From Leptasterias polaris (Eukaryota; Echinodermata; Asteroidea; Forcipulatida; Asteriidae): a stretch of 64,000 nt of DNA. Below the pieces are notes generated by a model. That model was given only the letters and a program-made list of their open reading frames with translations. It ran no database searches and was not told the DNA's origin. The stretch's first letter is position 1, and each line of letters starts with the position of its first letter. The stretch spans positions 186,001-250,000 of the forward strand of contig JAZGTN010000009.1 of assembly GCA_037783415.1 (NCBI GenBank). Direction: 5' to 3'. Made by a program: the position numbers and the translations under genes. This document shows, in pieces, positions 40,442-51,148 of this stretch.

Positions 40442-43400
40442 CTAGTCTTTTTCACAGCCCGTCTTAAGCCTGGTAACCTCAGTTCGGTGTGCGCGCGATC
40501 AAATAGCCCATTTTAATACAATTAATGCCGGAGCTTTAACCTATTTTCATTTATTTTTCATTTATTTATTTCCAGTCAGAAAATTACCAAAATGTCACAA
40601 ACGACTCTCCATATTACTGCCCTAAATGATATCAAATAATATCAAGTTTTTAACTGGGGAAATTTTTTAAAACTAGTCTTTTTCACAGCCCGTCTTAAGC
40701 CTGGTACCCTCAGTTCGGTGTGCGCGCGATCAAATAGCCCATTTTAATACAATTAATGCCGGAGCTTTAACCTATTTCCATTTATTTTTCATTTATTTTT
40801 CATTTATTTATTTCCAGTCAGAAAATTACCAAAATGTCACAAACGACTCTCCATATTACTGCCCTAAATGATATCAAATAATATCAAGTTTTTAACTGGG
40901 GAAATGTTATAAAACTAGTCTTTTTCACAGCCCGTCTTAAGCCTGGTACCCTCAGTTCGGTGTGCGCGCGATCAAATAGCCCATTTTAATACAATTAATG
41001 CCGGAGCTTTAACCTATTTTCATTTATTTTTCATTTATTTATTTCCAGTCAGAAAATTACCAAAATGTCACAAACGACTCTCCATATTACTGCCCTAAAT
41101 GATATCAAATAATATCAAGTTTTTAACTGGGGAATTTTTTAAAAACTAGTCTTTTTCACAGCCCGTCTTAAGCCTGGTACCCTCAGTTCGGTGTGCGCGC
41201 GTTCAAATAGCCCATTTTAATACAATTAATGCCGGAGCTTTAACCTATTTTCATTTATTTTTCATTTATTTATTTCCAGTCAGAAAATTACCAAAATGTC
41301 ACAAACGACTCTCCATATTACTGCCCTAAATGATATCAACTAATATCAAGTTTTTAACTGGGGAAATTTTATAAAACTAGTCTTTTTCACAGCCCGTCTT
41401 AAGCCTGGTACCCTCAGTTCGGTGTGCGCGCGATCAAATAGCCCATTTTAATACAATTAATGCCGGAGCTTTAACCTATTTTCATTTATTTTTCATTTAT
41501 TTATTTCCAGTCAGAAAATTACCAAAATGTCACAAACGACTCTCCATATTACTGCCCTAAATGATATCAAATAATATCAAGTTTTTAACTGGGGAAATTT
41601 TATAAAACTAGTCTTTTTCACAGCCCGTCTTAAGCCTGGTACCCTCAGTTCGGTGTGCGCGCGATCAAATAGCCCATTTTAATACAATTAATGCCGGAGC
41701 TTTAACCTATTTTCATTTTTTTTTCATTTATTTATTTCAAGTCAGAAAATTACCAAAATGTCACAAACGACTCTCCATATTACTGCCCTAAATGATATCA
41801 AATAATATCAAGTTTTTAACTGGGGAAATGGACTGAAACTAGTCTTTTTCACAGCCCGTCTTAAGCCTGGTACCCTCAGTTCGGTGTGCGCGCGATACAT
41901 ACACATAGCCCATTTTAATACAATTAATGCCGGAGCTTTAACCTATTTTCATTTATTTATTTCCAGTCAGAAAATTACCAAAATGTCACAAACGACTCTC
42001 CATATTACTGCTCTAAATGATATCAAATAATATCAAGTTTTTAACTGGGGAAATGGACTGAAACTAGTCTTTTTCACAGCCCGTCTTAAGCCTGGTACCC
42101 TCAGTTCGGTGTGCGCGCGATACATACACATAGCCCATTTTAATACAATTAATGCCGGAGCTTTAACCTATTTTCATTTATTTTTCATTTATTTATTTCC
42201 AGTCAGAAAATTACCAAAATGTCACAAACGACTCTCCATATTACTGCCCTAAATGATATCAAATAATATCAAGTTTTTAACTGGGGAAATGGACTGAAAC
42301 TAGTCTTTTTCACAGCCCGTCTTAAGCCTGGTACCCTCAGTTCGGTGTGCGCGCGATACATACACATAGCCCATTTTATTACAATTAATGCCGGAGCTTT
42401 AACCTATTTTCATTTATTTATTTCCAGTCAGAAAATTACCAAAATGTCACAAACGACTCTCCATATTACTGCCCTAAATGATATCAAATAATATCAAGTT
42501 TTTAACTGGGGAAATGGACTGAAACTAGTCTTTTTCACAGCCCGTCTTAAGCCTGGTACCCTCAGTTCGGTGTGCGCGCGATACATACACATAGCCCATT
42601 TTAATACAATTAATGCCGGAGCTTTAACCTATTTTCATTTATTTTTCATTTATTTATTTCCAGTCAGAAAATTACCAAAATGTCACAAACGACTCTCCAT
42701 ATTACTGCCCTAAATGATATCAAATAATATCAAGTTTTTAACTGGGGAAATGGACTGAAACTAGTCTTTTTCACAGCCCGTCTTAAGCCTGGTACCCTCA
42801 GTTCGGTGTGCGCGCGATACATACACATAGCCCATTTTAATACAATTAATGCCGGAGCTTTAACCTATTTTCATTTATTTTTCATTTATTTATTTCCAGT
42901 CAGAAAATTACCAAAATGTCACAAACGACTCTCCATATTACTGCCCTAAATGATATCAAATAATATCAAGTTTTTAACTGGGGAAATGGACTGAAACTAG
43001 TCTTTTTCACAGCCCGTCTTAAGCCTGGTACCCTCAGTTCGGTGTGCGCGCGATACATACACATAGCCCATTTTATTACAATTAATGCCGGAGCTTTAAC
43101 CTATTTTCATTTATTTATTTCCAGTCAGAAAATTACCAAAATGTCACAAACGACTCTCCATATTACTGCCCTAAATGATATCAAATAATATCAAGTTTTT
43201 AACTGGGGAAATGGACTGAAACTAGTCTTTTTCACAGCCCGTCTTAAGCCTGGTACCCTCAGTTCGGTGTGCGCGCGATACATACACATAGCCCATTTTA
43301 ATACAATAATGCCGGAGCTTTAACCTATTTTCATTTATTTTTCATTTATTTATTTCCAGTCAGAAAATTACCAAAATGTCACAAACGACTCTCCATATTA

Positions 43401-44214
43401 CTGCCCTAAATGATATCAAATAATATCAAGTTTTTAACTGGGGAAATGGACTGAAACTAGTCTTTTTCACAGCCCGTCTTAAGCCTGGTACCCTCAGTTC
43501 GGTGTGCGCGCGATACATACACATAGCCCATTTTAATACAATTAATGCCGGAGCTTTAACCTATTTTCATTTATTTTTCATTTATTTATTTCCAGTCAGA
43601 AAATTACCAAAATGTCACAAACGACTCTCCATATTACTGCCCTAAATGATATCAAATAATATCAAGTTTTTAACTTGGGAAATGGACTGAAACTAGTCTT
43701 TTTCACAGCCCGTCTTAAGCCTGGTACCCTCAGTTCGGTGTGCGCGCGATACATACACATAGCCCATTTTAATACAATTAATGCCGGAGCTTTAACCTAT
43801 TTTCATTTATTTTTCATTTATTTATTTCCAGTCAGAAAATTACCAAAATGTCACAAACGACTCTCCATATTACTGCCCTTAATGATATCAAATAATATCA
43901 AGTTTTTAACTGGGGAAATGGACTGAAACTAGTCTTTTTCACAGCCCGTCTTAAGCCTGGTACCCTCAGTTCGGTGTGCGCGCGATACATACACATAGCC
44001 CATTTTAATACAATTAATGCCGGAGCTTTAACCTATTTTCATTTATTTTTCATTTATTTATTTCCAGTCAGAAAATTACCAAAATGTCACAAACGACTCT
44101 CCATATTACTGCCCTAAATGATATCAAATAATATCAAGTTTTTAACTGGGGAAATGGACTGAAACTAGTCTTGTTCACAGCCCGTCTTAAGCCTGGTACC
44201 CTCAGTTCGGTGTG
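40442..44214 (+). repeat. Satellite array, right edge on the plus strand (edge-type monomers)
   Basis: The monomers are the same family but lack the 19-bp duplication. To about 41.8 kb they read GCGCGATCAAATAGCCC (missing an ACATACA heptamer). From 41.8 to 44.2 kb they read GATACATACACATAGCCC and GGGGAAATGGACTGAAAC. The variants are thus arranged in blocks along the array. Confidence 0.92.
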
Positions 44215-46666
44215 ATTTTTTATCATTCAGGGCAGTAATATGGAGAGTCGTTTGTGACATTTTGGTAATTTTCTGACTGGAAATAAATAAATGAAAATAG
44301 GTTAAAGCTCCGGCATTAATTGTATTAAAATGGGCTATTTGTATGTATCGCGCGCACACCGAACTGAGGGTACCAGGCTTAAGACGGGCTGTGAAAAAGA
44401 CTAGTTTCAGTCCATTTCCCCGGTTAAAAACTTGATATTATTTTATATCATTTAGGGCAGTAATATGGAGAGTAGTTTGTGACATTTTTGGTATTTTTCT
44501 GACTGGAAATAAATAAATGAAAATAGGTTAAAGCTCCGGCATTAATTGTATTAAAATGGGCTATTTGTATGTATTGCGCGCACACCGAATTAAGGCTTAA
44601 GACGGGCTGTGAAAAAGACTATTTTCAGTCCATTTCCCCACAGTTAAAAACTTGATATTATTTTATATCATTCAGGGCAGTAATATGGAGAGTCGTTTGT
44701 GACATTTTTGGTAATTTTCTGACTGGAAATAAATAAATGAAAATAGGTTAAAGCTCCGGCATTAATGGTATTAAAATGGGCTATTTGTATGTATCGCGCG
44801 CACACCGAACTGAGGGTACCAGGCTTAAGACGGGCTGTGAAAAAGACTAGTTTCAGTCCATTTCCCCAATTAAAAACTTGATATTATTTTATATCATTTA
44901 GGGCAGTAATATGGATAGTCGTTTGTGACATTTTGGTAATTTTCTGACTGGAAATAAATAAATGAAAATAGGTTAAAGCTCCGGCATTAATTGTATTAAA
45001 ATGGGCTATTTGTATGTATCGCGCGCACACCGAATTAAGGGTACCAGGCTTAAGACGGGCTGTGAAAAAGACTAGTTTCAGTCCATTTCCCCAGTTAAAA
45101 ACTTGATATTATTTTTTATCATTCAGGGCAGTAATATGGAGAGTCGTTTGTGACATTTTGGTAATTTTCTGACTGGAAATAAATAAATTAAAATAGGTTA
45201 AAGCTCCGGCATTAATTGTATTAAAATGGGCTATTTGTATGTATCGCGCGCACACCGAATTAAGGGTACCAGGCTTAAGACGGGCTGTGAAAAAGACTAG
45301 TTTCAGTCCATTTCCCCAGTTAAAAACTTGATATTATTTGATATCATTTAGGGCAGTAATATGGAGAGTCGTGAAAATAGGTTAAAGCTCCGGCATTAAT
45401 TGTATTAAAATGGGCTATGTGTATGTATCGCGCGCACACCGAACTGAGGGTACCAGGCTTAAGACGGGCTGTGAAAAAGACTAGTTTCAGTCCATTTCCC
45501 CAGTTAAAAACTTGATATTTGATATCATTTAGGTCAGTAATAAGGAGAGTCGTTTGTGACATTTTGGTAATTTTCTGACTGGAAATAAATAAATGAAAAA
45601 TAAATGAAAATAGGTTAAAGCTCCGGCATTAATTGTATTAAAATGGGCTATGTGTATGTATCGCGCGCGCACCGAACTGAGGGTACCAGGCTTATTTAAG
45701 ACGGGCTGTGAAAAAGACTAGTTTCAGTCCATTTCCCCAGTTAAAAACTTGATATTATTTGATATCATTTAGGGCAGTAATATGGAGAGTCGTGAAAATA
45801 GGTTAAAGCTCCGGCATTAATTGTATTAAAATGGGCTATGTGTATGTATCGCGCGCACACCGAACTGAGGGTACCAGGCTTAAGACGGGCTGTGAAAAAG
45901 ACTAGTTTCAGTCCATTTCCCCAGTTAAAAACTTGATATTTGATATCATTTAGGGCAGTAATAAGGAGAGTCGTTTGTGACATTTTGGTAATTTTCTGAC
46001 TGGAAATAAATAAATGAAAATAGGTTAAAGCTCCGGCATTAATTGTATTAAAATGGGCTATTTGTATGTATCGCGCGCATACCGAATTAAGGGTACCAGG
46101 CTTAAGACGGGCTGTGAAAAAGACTAGTTTCAGTCCATTTCCCCAGTTAAAAACTTGATATTATTTTTTATCATTCAGGGCAGTAATATGGAGAGTCGTT
46201 TGTGACATTTTGGTAATTTTCTGACTGGAAATAAATAAATTAAAATAGGTTAAAGCTCCGGCATTAATTGTATTAAAATGGGCTATTTGTATGTATCGCG
46301 CGCACACCGAATTAAGGGTACCAGGCTTAAGACGGGCTGTGAAAATGACTAGTTTCAGTCCATTTCCCCAGTTAAAAACTTGATATTATTTGATATCATT
46401 TAGGGCAGTAATATGGAGAGTCGTGAAAATAGGTTAAAGCTCCGGCATTAATTGTATTAAAATGGGCTATGTGTATGTATCGCGCGCACACCGAACTGAG
46501 GGTACCAGGCTTAAGACGGGCTGTGAAAAAGACTAGTTTCAGTCCATTTCCCCAGTTAAAAACTTGATATTTGATATCATTTAGGTCAGTAATAAGGAGA
46601 GTCGTTTGTGACATTTTGGTAATTTTCTGACTGGAAATAAATAAATGAAAAATAAATGAAAATAGG
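44215..46666 (-). repeat. Satellite array, inverted segment
   Basis: At about 44214 the sequence switches from plus-oriented monomer (ending GTTCGGTGTG) to the complement of the monomer (TTATCATTCAGGGCAGTAAT). Some 11 minus-oriented monomers follow, more diverged than the core. Several carry a roughly 50-bp deletion joining GGAGAGTCGT to GAAAATAGG (45366, 45788, 46420), forming locally repeated two-monomer blocks. The array is interrupted at TTAA 46667-46670 by the Rep element. Confidence 0.92.
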
Positions 46667-46920
46667 TTAACTGGGTGAAACTAAATGTCTCAAAGTTGAT
46701 TGGGAACAGCATAATTACGTATAGAAATGTTCTGGAGAGGCACTGTACATACCATCAATATGCTATTCATTTATTACGATAAATTATTGCTATTAAATTT
46801 TTTGACATTTATAGTAATTATCATAACAATAACTAGTGTTGGCAAAATTACAGTACTCGATACACAAATGTCTCAGTGGGAAATATATCAAACGGGACAA
46901 ATGCAAATATGTGTTATTTA

Positions 46921-47526
46921 CATACAGATTTGAACGCAAACAAACCAGACTCCCTGCGTGGAGAGTGTGGTCCACACTCTCCACGCAGGGAGTCTAGTTT
47001 ATTTCATTTGAATCTGTATGTGAAACCAAAAAGAGCCAAGATTTAACTTAAGCACTAATCAAATTAAATTGCTAAGCAAAGTGTGATGTCACAATACTGT
47101 CAACACATCAATAGATGAATCTTTGTGCTTTTGTCAATTCTAGCCCAGTTGCTTTAGCTTGATACCCAATTAGACCCCCTGCACCGGCCGCCATCGCTGA
47201 TGAAACAGCTCGCAGTAAGAGCTATTATTGGCTGAGAGTGCTGTGTTGCCAAATTTTTTTTTTTGGACAAAGATGGCTGTCAATGCATCGTGAAACTGGC
47301 CCCTGGGTGGATTTCACAAAGCACTAAGATTCATCTGAAAGATGAGTTGTCAGTATCACCACAGTGATTTGTATTGTGACATCACACTTTGCTTAGCAAT
47401 TACAATTTATTTGCAGCTCAGATCAATCTTACAGATTCGAACGAAATACACTAGACTCCCTGCGTGGAGAGTGTGGTCCCGACACTCTCCACGCAGGGAG
47501 TATAGTTTCTTTCGTTCGATTCTGTA
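46921..47526. repeat. Nested foldback with a palindromic hairpin at each end
   Basis: Each end is a palindrome. 46921-47020 is a 100-bp hairpin with the near-perfect core CTCCCTGCGTGGAGAGTGTG, and 47431-47526 is a 96-bp hairpin with the same core. The two hairpins are also arms of a larger inverted repeat: ATTGCTAAGCAAAGTGTGAT at 47068 onward (28 bp, perfect) pairs with 47373-47400, and AGATGAATCTTTGTGCT pairs with 47321-47337 with one mismatch. There is no coding content. It could be an independent foldback transposon or a replication-related structure of the Rep element. Confidence 0.8.
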
Positions 47527-48397
47527 TACATGAAATATCAAGGGTGTAACATTGTTGGGTTTATAATGTAATGCTAAATATATATATTTTCATTTTGGCA
47601 ACTTAAATCCGGAAAACAATATTACTTCACAAATGTTAACGACCCCGCACCTATCCTTTAAATTACCACACCCCTCTTAAAACAATGGTTTGTACACCCC
47701 CCTAAACAAATATTTTTTTATAACCATATAACACCGGGATTAGACTCCCTCATCTTTACGATTCAAGTGAATATGGTTAAATTTTATGTGCAATCCACCA
47801 ATAAAAATTATTCCAAAAATGGCGGTTACACAGGACTTCAGGTTTTATGTCCCATCCGAAGGACAACACATTTGGGGTAAAGTGTCTTGCTTAGGGACAA
47901 AAGTTGTTGAAATGCAGAACCCAGTTCCGCACCCGCAACCACCCCCCACCTATAATTTTTATGCCCACCCTCCCCCCTTAAATTTTGTTTATGGATAACG
48001 GGACAACACTCCCTGATCTTAACGATTAAAGTGCCCACACCCCCCTTTATAATTGGTGTGAAATCTGCATCATTACCGCTACATGTCGATTTGTCAAAGT
48101 GTCAAAAATATGGGTGTATAGAACTTGTTACTTGCCTAACCTATTTTTATGACAATCCCCAACCACCACGTTCTATGTACTAGTCTTAGTCAATTAGGAA
48201 TATGGGGTCCCCATGCACTCAGTGTATTCAATAACAACTGCCTTTAATTTGACCTTTTTACTGTATAATAAATACATACTTCCAATGTGAGTAGTATAAA
48301 TATTAATACGTCACTGATTTTGTACCTTCTTTTTGCTTTGCAAATATGCTGGCCAGTATTACTTTATATTCTATTAAATGGAAGGTGGAATGATTTA
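47527..48397. other. Noncoding part of Rep element, 3' of Rep
   Basis: C-rich and A-rich unique-looking sequence. A roughly 40-bp segment (ACTCCCTCATCTTTACGATT, 47742 onward) is imperfectly repeated 265 bp downstream (48006 onward). The stretch CATCCGAAGGACAACA to AAAGTGTCTTGCTTAGGGAC (about 47853-47900) resembles the conserved core of a widespread animal SINE-like repeat. No gene is supportable. Confidence 0.4.
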
Positions 48398-48760
48398 TTA
48401 ACTCTTTGGCTCCGGAATTAAATTGTAGATTTTTGCGCGTTTGTACGTAAATAATTTTAGGGAAATCAGCAACAACATGGAAATGAAGGTAAAGCAGTGC
48501 ACAATAAGTTCCCCAAAAATGAGTCTTTTCTGTGGCTCACATAATGTTGTTTTTATGTGGCTCACAGAAATGTCCCGTTCCCTACGGAAAGCCGCTCACA
48601 GCGGATCGTTGACGTCAGTGTAGATAATTCGGGGAATCCACATGACGTGTGCCCTGAATTACCTACACTGATGTCAACGAGCCGCTGTGAGCGGCTTTCC
48701 GTAGGGAACGGGACATTTCTGTGAGCCGCTGTGAGCGGCTCGCCGTAGCGAAATAGTTAA
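48398..48760. mobile_element. Nested TTAA-flanked MITE with a long internal palindrome
   Basis: It is bounded by TTAA 48398-48401 and 48757-48760. Terminal inverted repeats are CTCTTTGGCTCCGG and, from the other end, CTATTTCGCTACGG (11 of 14 match). The inside is a long inverted repeat with arms of about 75-80 bp (GGCTCACAGAAATGTCCCG at 48559, complement ending about 48727) meeting near 48643. Another piggyBac-type non-autonomous insertion, inside the Rep element. Confidence 0.7.
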
Positions 48761-48941
48761 TAACTACTGGGTTTTAAGTCGGCCCTCATGACAACAATGA
48801 TTATTGGATGTTATATAATCTGGGTGCATGGGGAGCCCATGTTCCCACTGAACAGGATGTTAAGCTCCATAATCGGTGTAAATGTATCAACACTCAATAT
48901 ATTGGCATTTCGATTCCATTTCGAATCCTGTGACAATGTGA

Positions 48942-49625
48942 TCAATCATCGTTATCATTATTATCAAGTGTCAAATGTGCAAAGCAAGAGGCGCATGCAG
49001 ATATGTGCTTCTGTTGCTCCTGTGGAATTTGAAATGAAAAAGTGAATGTCTTCCACCGCACAGACATCATCTCGGTCTCAAGCTCATCAATAGAGGCACC
49101 ATTAACATACACAAATGGCCGCTTTCCAGTGCAAAAGATCGGTGTGTCCTTATCAAAAGTTATATCTTTGGCATAATGGGTCTTAGGCGCTGGGAAATGG
49201 ACCGTTTGCCCTTCCAATAACAAAAGCATATCATGCCAAGCTAGTACTTTTGGTGACCATCGGAAATCATTTAAAAATACTACCTCGCTTAACTCTGCTC
49301 CGACCCACGCAAATGTACCCGTTGCAGGGTTAGTAAATGTTTTATATATCTCATTTAATGGATTCAACAAGAAAGTTTTTCCACAGTTGGCTGGCCCTAC
49401 TAGCATTATGTTTCTATATTTTCCTCGTCCCTTTGTTAACAATAAATACATACTATTTGCAAATGTACTCATCTGAATCCCATTTTGGGAAAGTATATAT
49501 TTGGCACTATCCAGCCAGACTCCATTGCAAGTGCAGCCATCCTGGGAAGCTTTTTGTAGGATCCCCAGTCTACTACGCCGGGCTCTTTGCAGTGTTTCTT
49601 CGGCATCTTGTAGTTGCCATGCAGT
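48942..49625 (-). CDS. Rep protein exon 2: SF3 helicase domain
   Basis: Exon 2 encodes residues 235-461 of the predicted Rep. Its 5' edge is the acceptor TACTTCCACAG (minus strand), in phase 0 with exon 1; the stop is the TGA complementary to 48942-48944. A superfamily 3 helicase core is visible. Walker A is GPANCGKT (about 311-318), the Walker B strand is EVVFLNDFRW (about 348-356), and a motif C position follows in DTPIFCTGKRP (about 394-404). A basic VRWK follows near 423-426 as candidate arginine finger. The usual motif C asparagine is replaced by GK. The C-terminus has a CASC pair. SF3 helicases of small DNA viruses and Rep elements unwind DNA 3' to 5' as ring oligomers. Both window copies are identical and uninterrupted, consistent with recent activity or selection. 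Confidence 0.85.
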   Translation of the reverse strand, partial: TAWQLQDAEETLQRARRSRLGILQKASQDGCTCNGVWLDSAKYILSQNGIQMSTFANSMYLLLTKGRGKYRNIMLVGPANCGKTFLLNPLNEIYKTFTNPATGTFAWVGAELSEVVFLNDFRWSPKVLAWHDMLLLLEGQTVHFPAPKTHYAKDITFDKDTPIFCTGKRPFVYVNGASIDELETEMMSVRWKTFTFSFQIPQEQQKHISACASCFAHLTLDNNDNDD

Positions 49626-51148
49626 CTGTGGAAGTATTATAAAGGACAGACCGTTATAAGAAATGTGGACACATATCAGTCTGGCAATAAGGCCATTCAC
49701 CATACCAATCGTGCCTGCGTGAAACAGCCGGTTTCCTCCTCTAATTAGCTTTGACTAGCTTACCCAGGATTCGTAGCGATTTCAGTATCGCGCATGCACA
49801 TTCCCATCGGAAGGTCAAATGTCATTTCAGAAACATTTGTTGTTTCACTCATGTGCGATTGGAATGGTTATTGGGCTTATTGATGACAGGCATGCAATAT
49901 TGATGAATCAAGGTCACAATAATGTTACTTATGAAGACTTCATGCAATAAGCCAGTTACATATTTCTACCGTGCATTGTTCAAAAGGGCTACCTTTTCAA
50001 AAGTGACATATGAAATTTTACGATGGGAAGCGTGCAAGAGATAGCGAACTCGCTACAAATCCTGGGTAAGGTCAAATAACAGTTTGGATTGGCGTGGATG
50101 GTCAAAACATCAAATTGGCTTATCTTATTGAAGGTGATGGTGTCACAACAAATCATATGGCCAAAACTGTGTGCCTTATTGAACATTTAGTTTTAACGGT
50201 TCCATATGACCAATTTGATTATAGGTATAATCATTTCCAAACACTTAAATGATTACCCCTGTCAATAATAATGTCTATATTATGCCTTCAACCGTCGACT
50301 TTTTTTGGAGCCCAACCAAATGTAACTACTTGAAATGTTTGACGATTTATTGCAGCTCAATAATTGAAGCTAACCATATAAATAAAAGTATACATTTGTG
50401 GAAAGCTGTATTTATGCTCTTTAATTTGATGCTAAAATCAGGAGAATGTGAGGTGGTTGAGAAGGTCATTACCTCCATATTATCATTTGTTTATTGATTT
50501 TTTATTTATTTATGATGCTTCCAAATCCAGCAGGCAGCAGCAGCATGCCAAAAGTGCATCAGTCACACTGTTACCTGTCTGGATCGTGGGAGAAATCTCC
50601 CTCATCGCTGTCAGAATTATTAAATATTTCCCCTAGCACATCAGCTACAGAGACCCTACCTTGGGCACCATTTGCAAAACAAAATCTCCTAAAACAGTCA
50701 AGAAGTTGCTCCAAAATGGCCAATTTGACCGTCGATCAAAATGTCTGCAAGTGTAGTACTAGTACTAGTAGTACTACTACTAGACTGTGTAACTTCAAAA
50801 TTGCACACAACCAACTCGACACACACAATAACAACAATAATGGCGTGCGCGCATTGACTTAAAGTTTACACTGTCCCCCATCATAATTATATAAAAAAAT
50901 AGAGTTGCTTAAGTAGTACCAGCGAAGACGCAATCACGTGGGCCCAATTTCATCGAGCTGCATAATGAGGTGTAGATAAGTTGTGACGTATTGATGCCGG
51001 ACGTGCAGTGTAAACTAATGGTAGACCTACATGTATGTTCATAATTATTGGTTAACACTGCACTTTTGGCTCAAATACGTAACATTTACCAACAGGATAA
51101 ACGCATAATCTATACGTCATTGTATTACATGAAAGAATGGGATAATAC
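49626..51148 (-). other. Rep intron (1.5 kb)
   Basis: It lies between donor GTATTA (minus strand, starting at 51148) and the acceptor ending at 49626. The reading frame is preserved in phase 0 and the flanking residues form a continuous linker in the style of related Rep proteins, as far as I remember them. It contains no further Rep domain. A minus-strand candidate exon at 50575-50735 and a short palindromic run of GTACTAGTACTAG at about 50758 lie inside. Confidence 0.65.
50575..50735 (-). other. Candidate orphan exon, piggyBac N-terminus-like
   Basis: On the minus strand this is open for about 53 codons and ends at a donor-like CAG/GTAACA. Its end reads VADVLGEIFNNSDSDEGDF, similar in style to the acidic N-terminus of piggyBac-type transposases and to the local piggyBac exon 1 (EILAEIFADSDSEG). 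The frame has an upstream stop and no start codon, and including it in Rep mRNA would introduce a stop. I treat it as a possible relic, not a gene. Confidence 0.35.

Noticed and set aside
47615..47627. CRESS-type origin nonanucleotide (CAATATTAC; also CAGTATTAC at about 48355)
   Set aside because: Both fit the loose NANTATTAC consensus, but neither sits in the loop of a convincing stem, and such matches are expected by chance in AT-rich sequence.
50494..50862. 122-codon plus-strand frame in the Rep intron
   Set aside because: It lies opposite the more plausible minus-strand candidate exon and has no domain.
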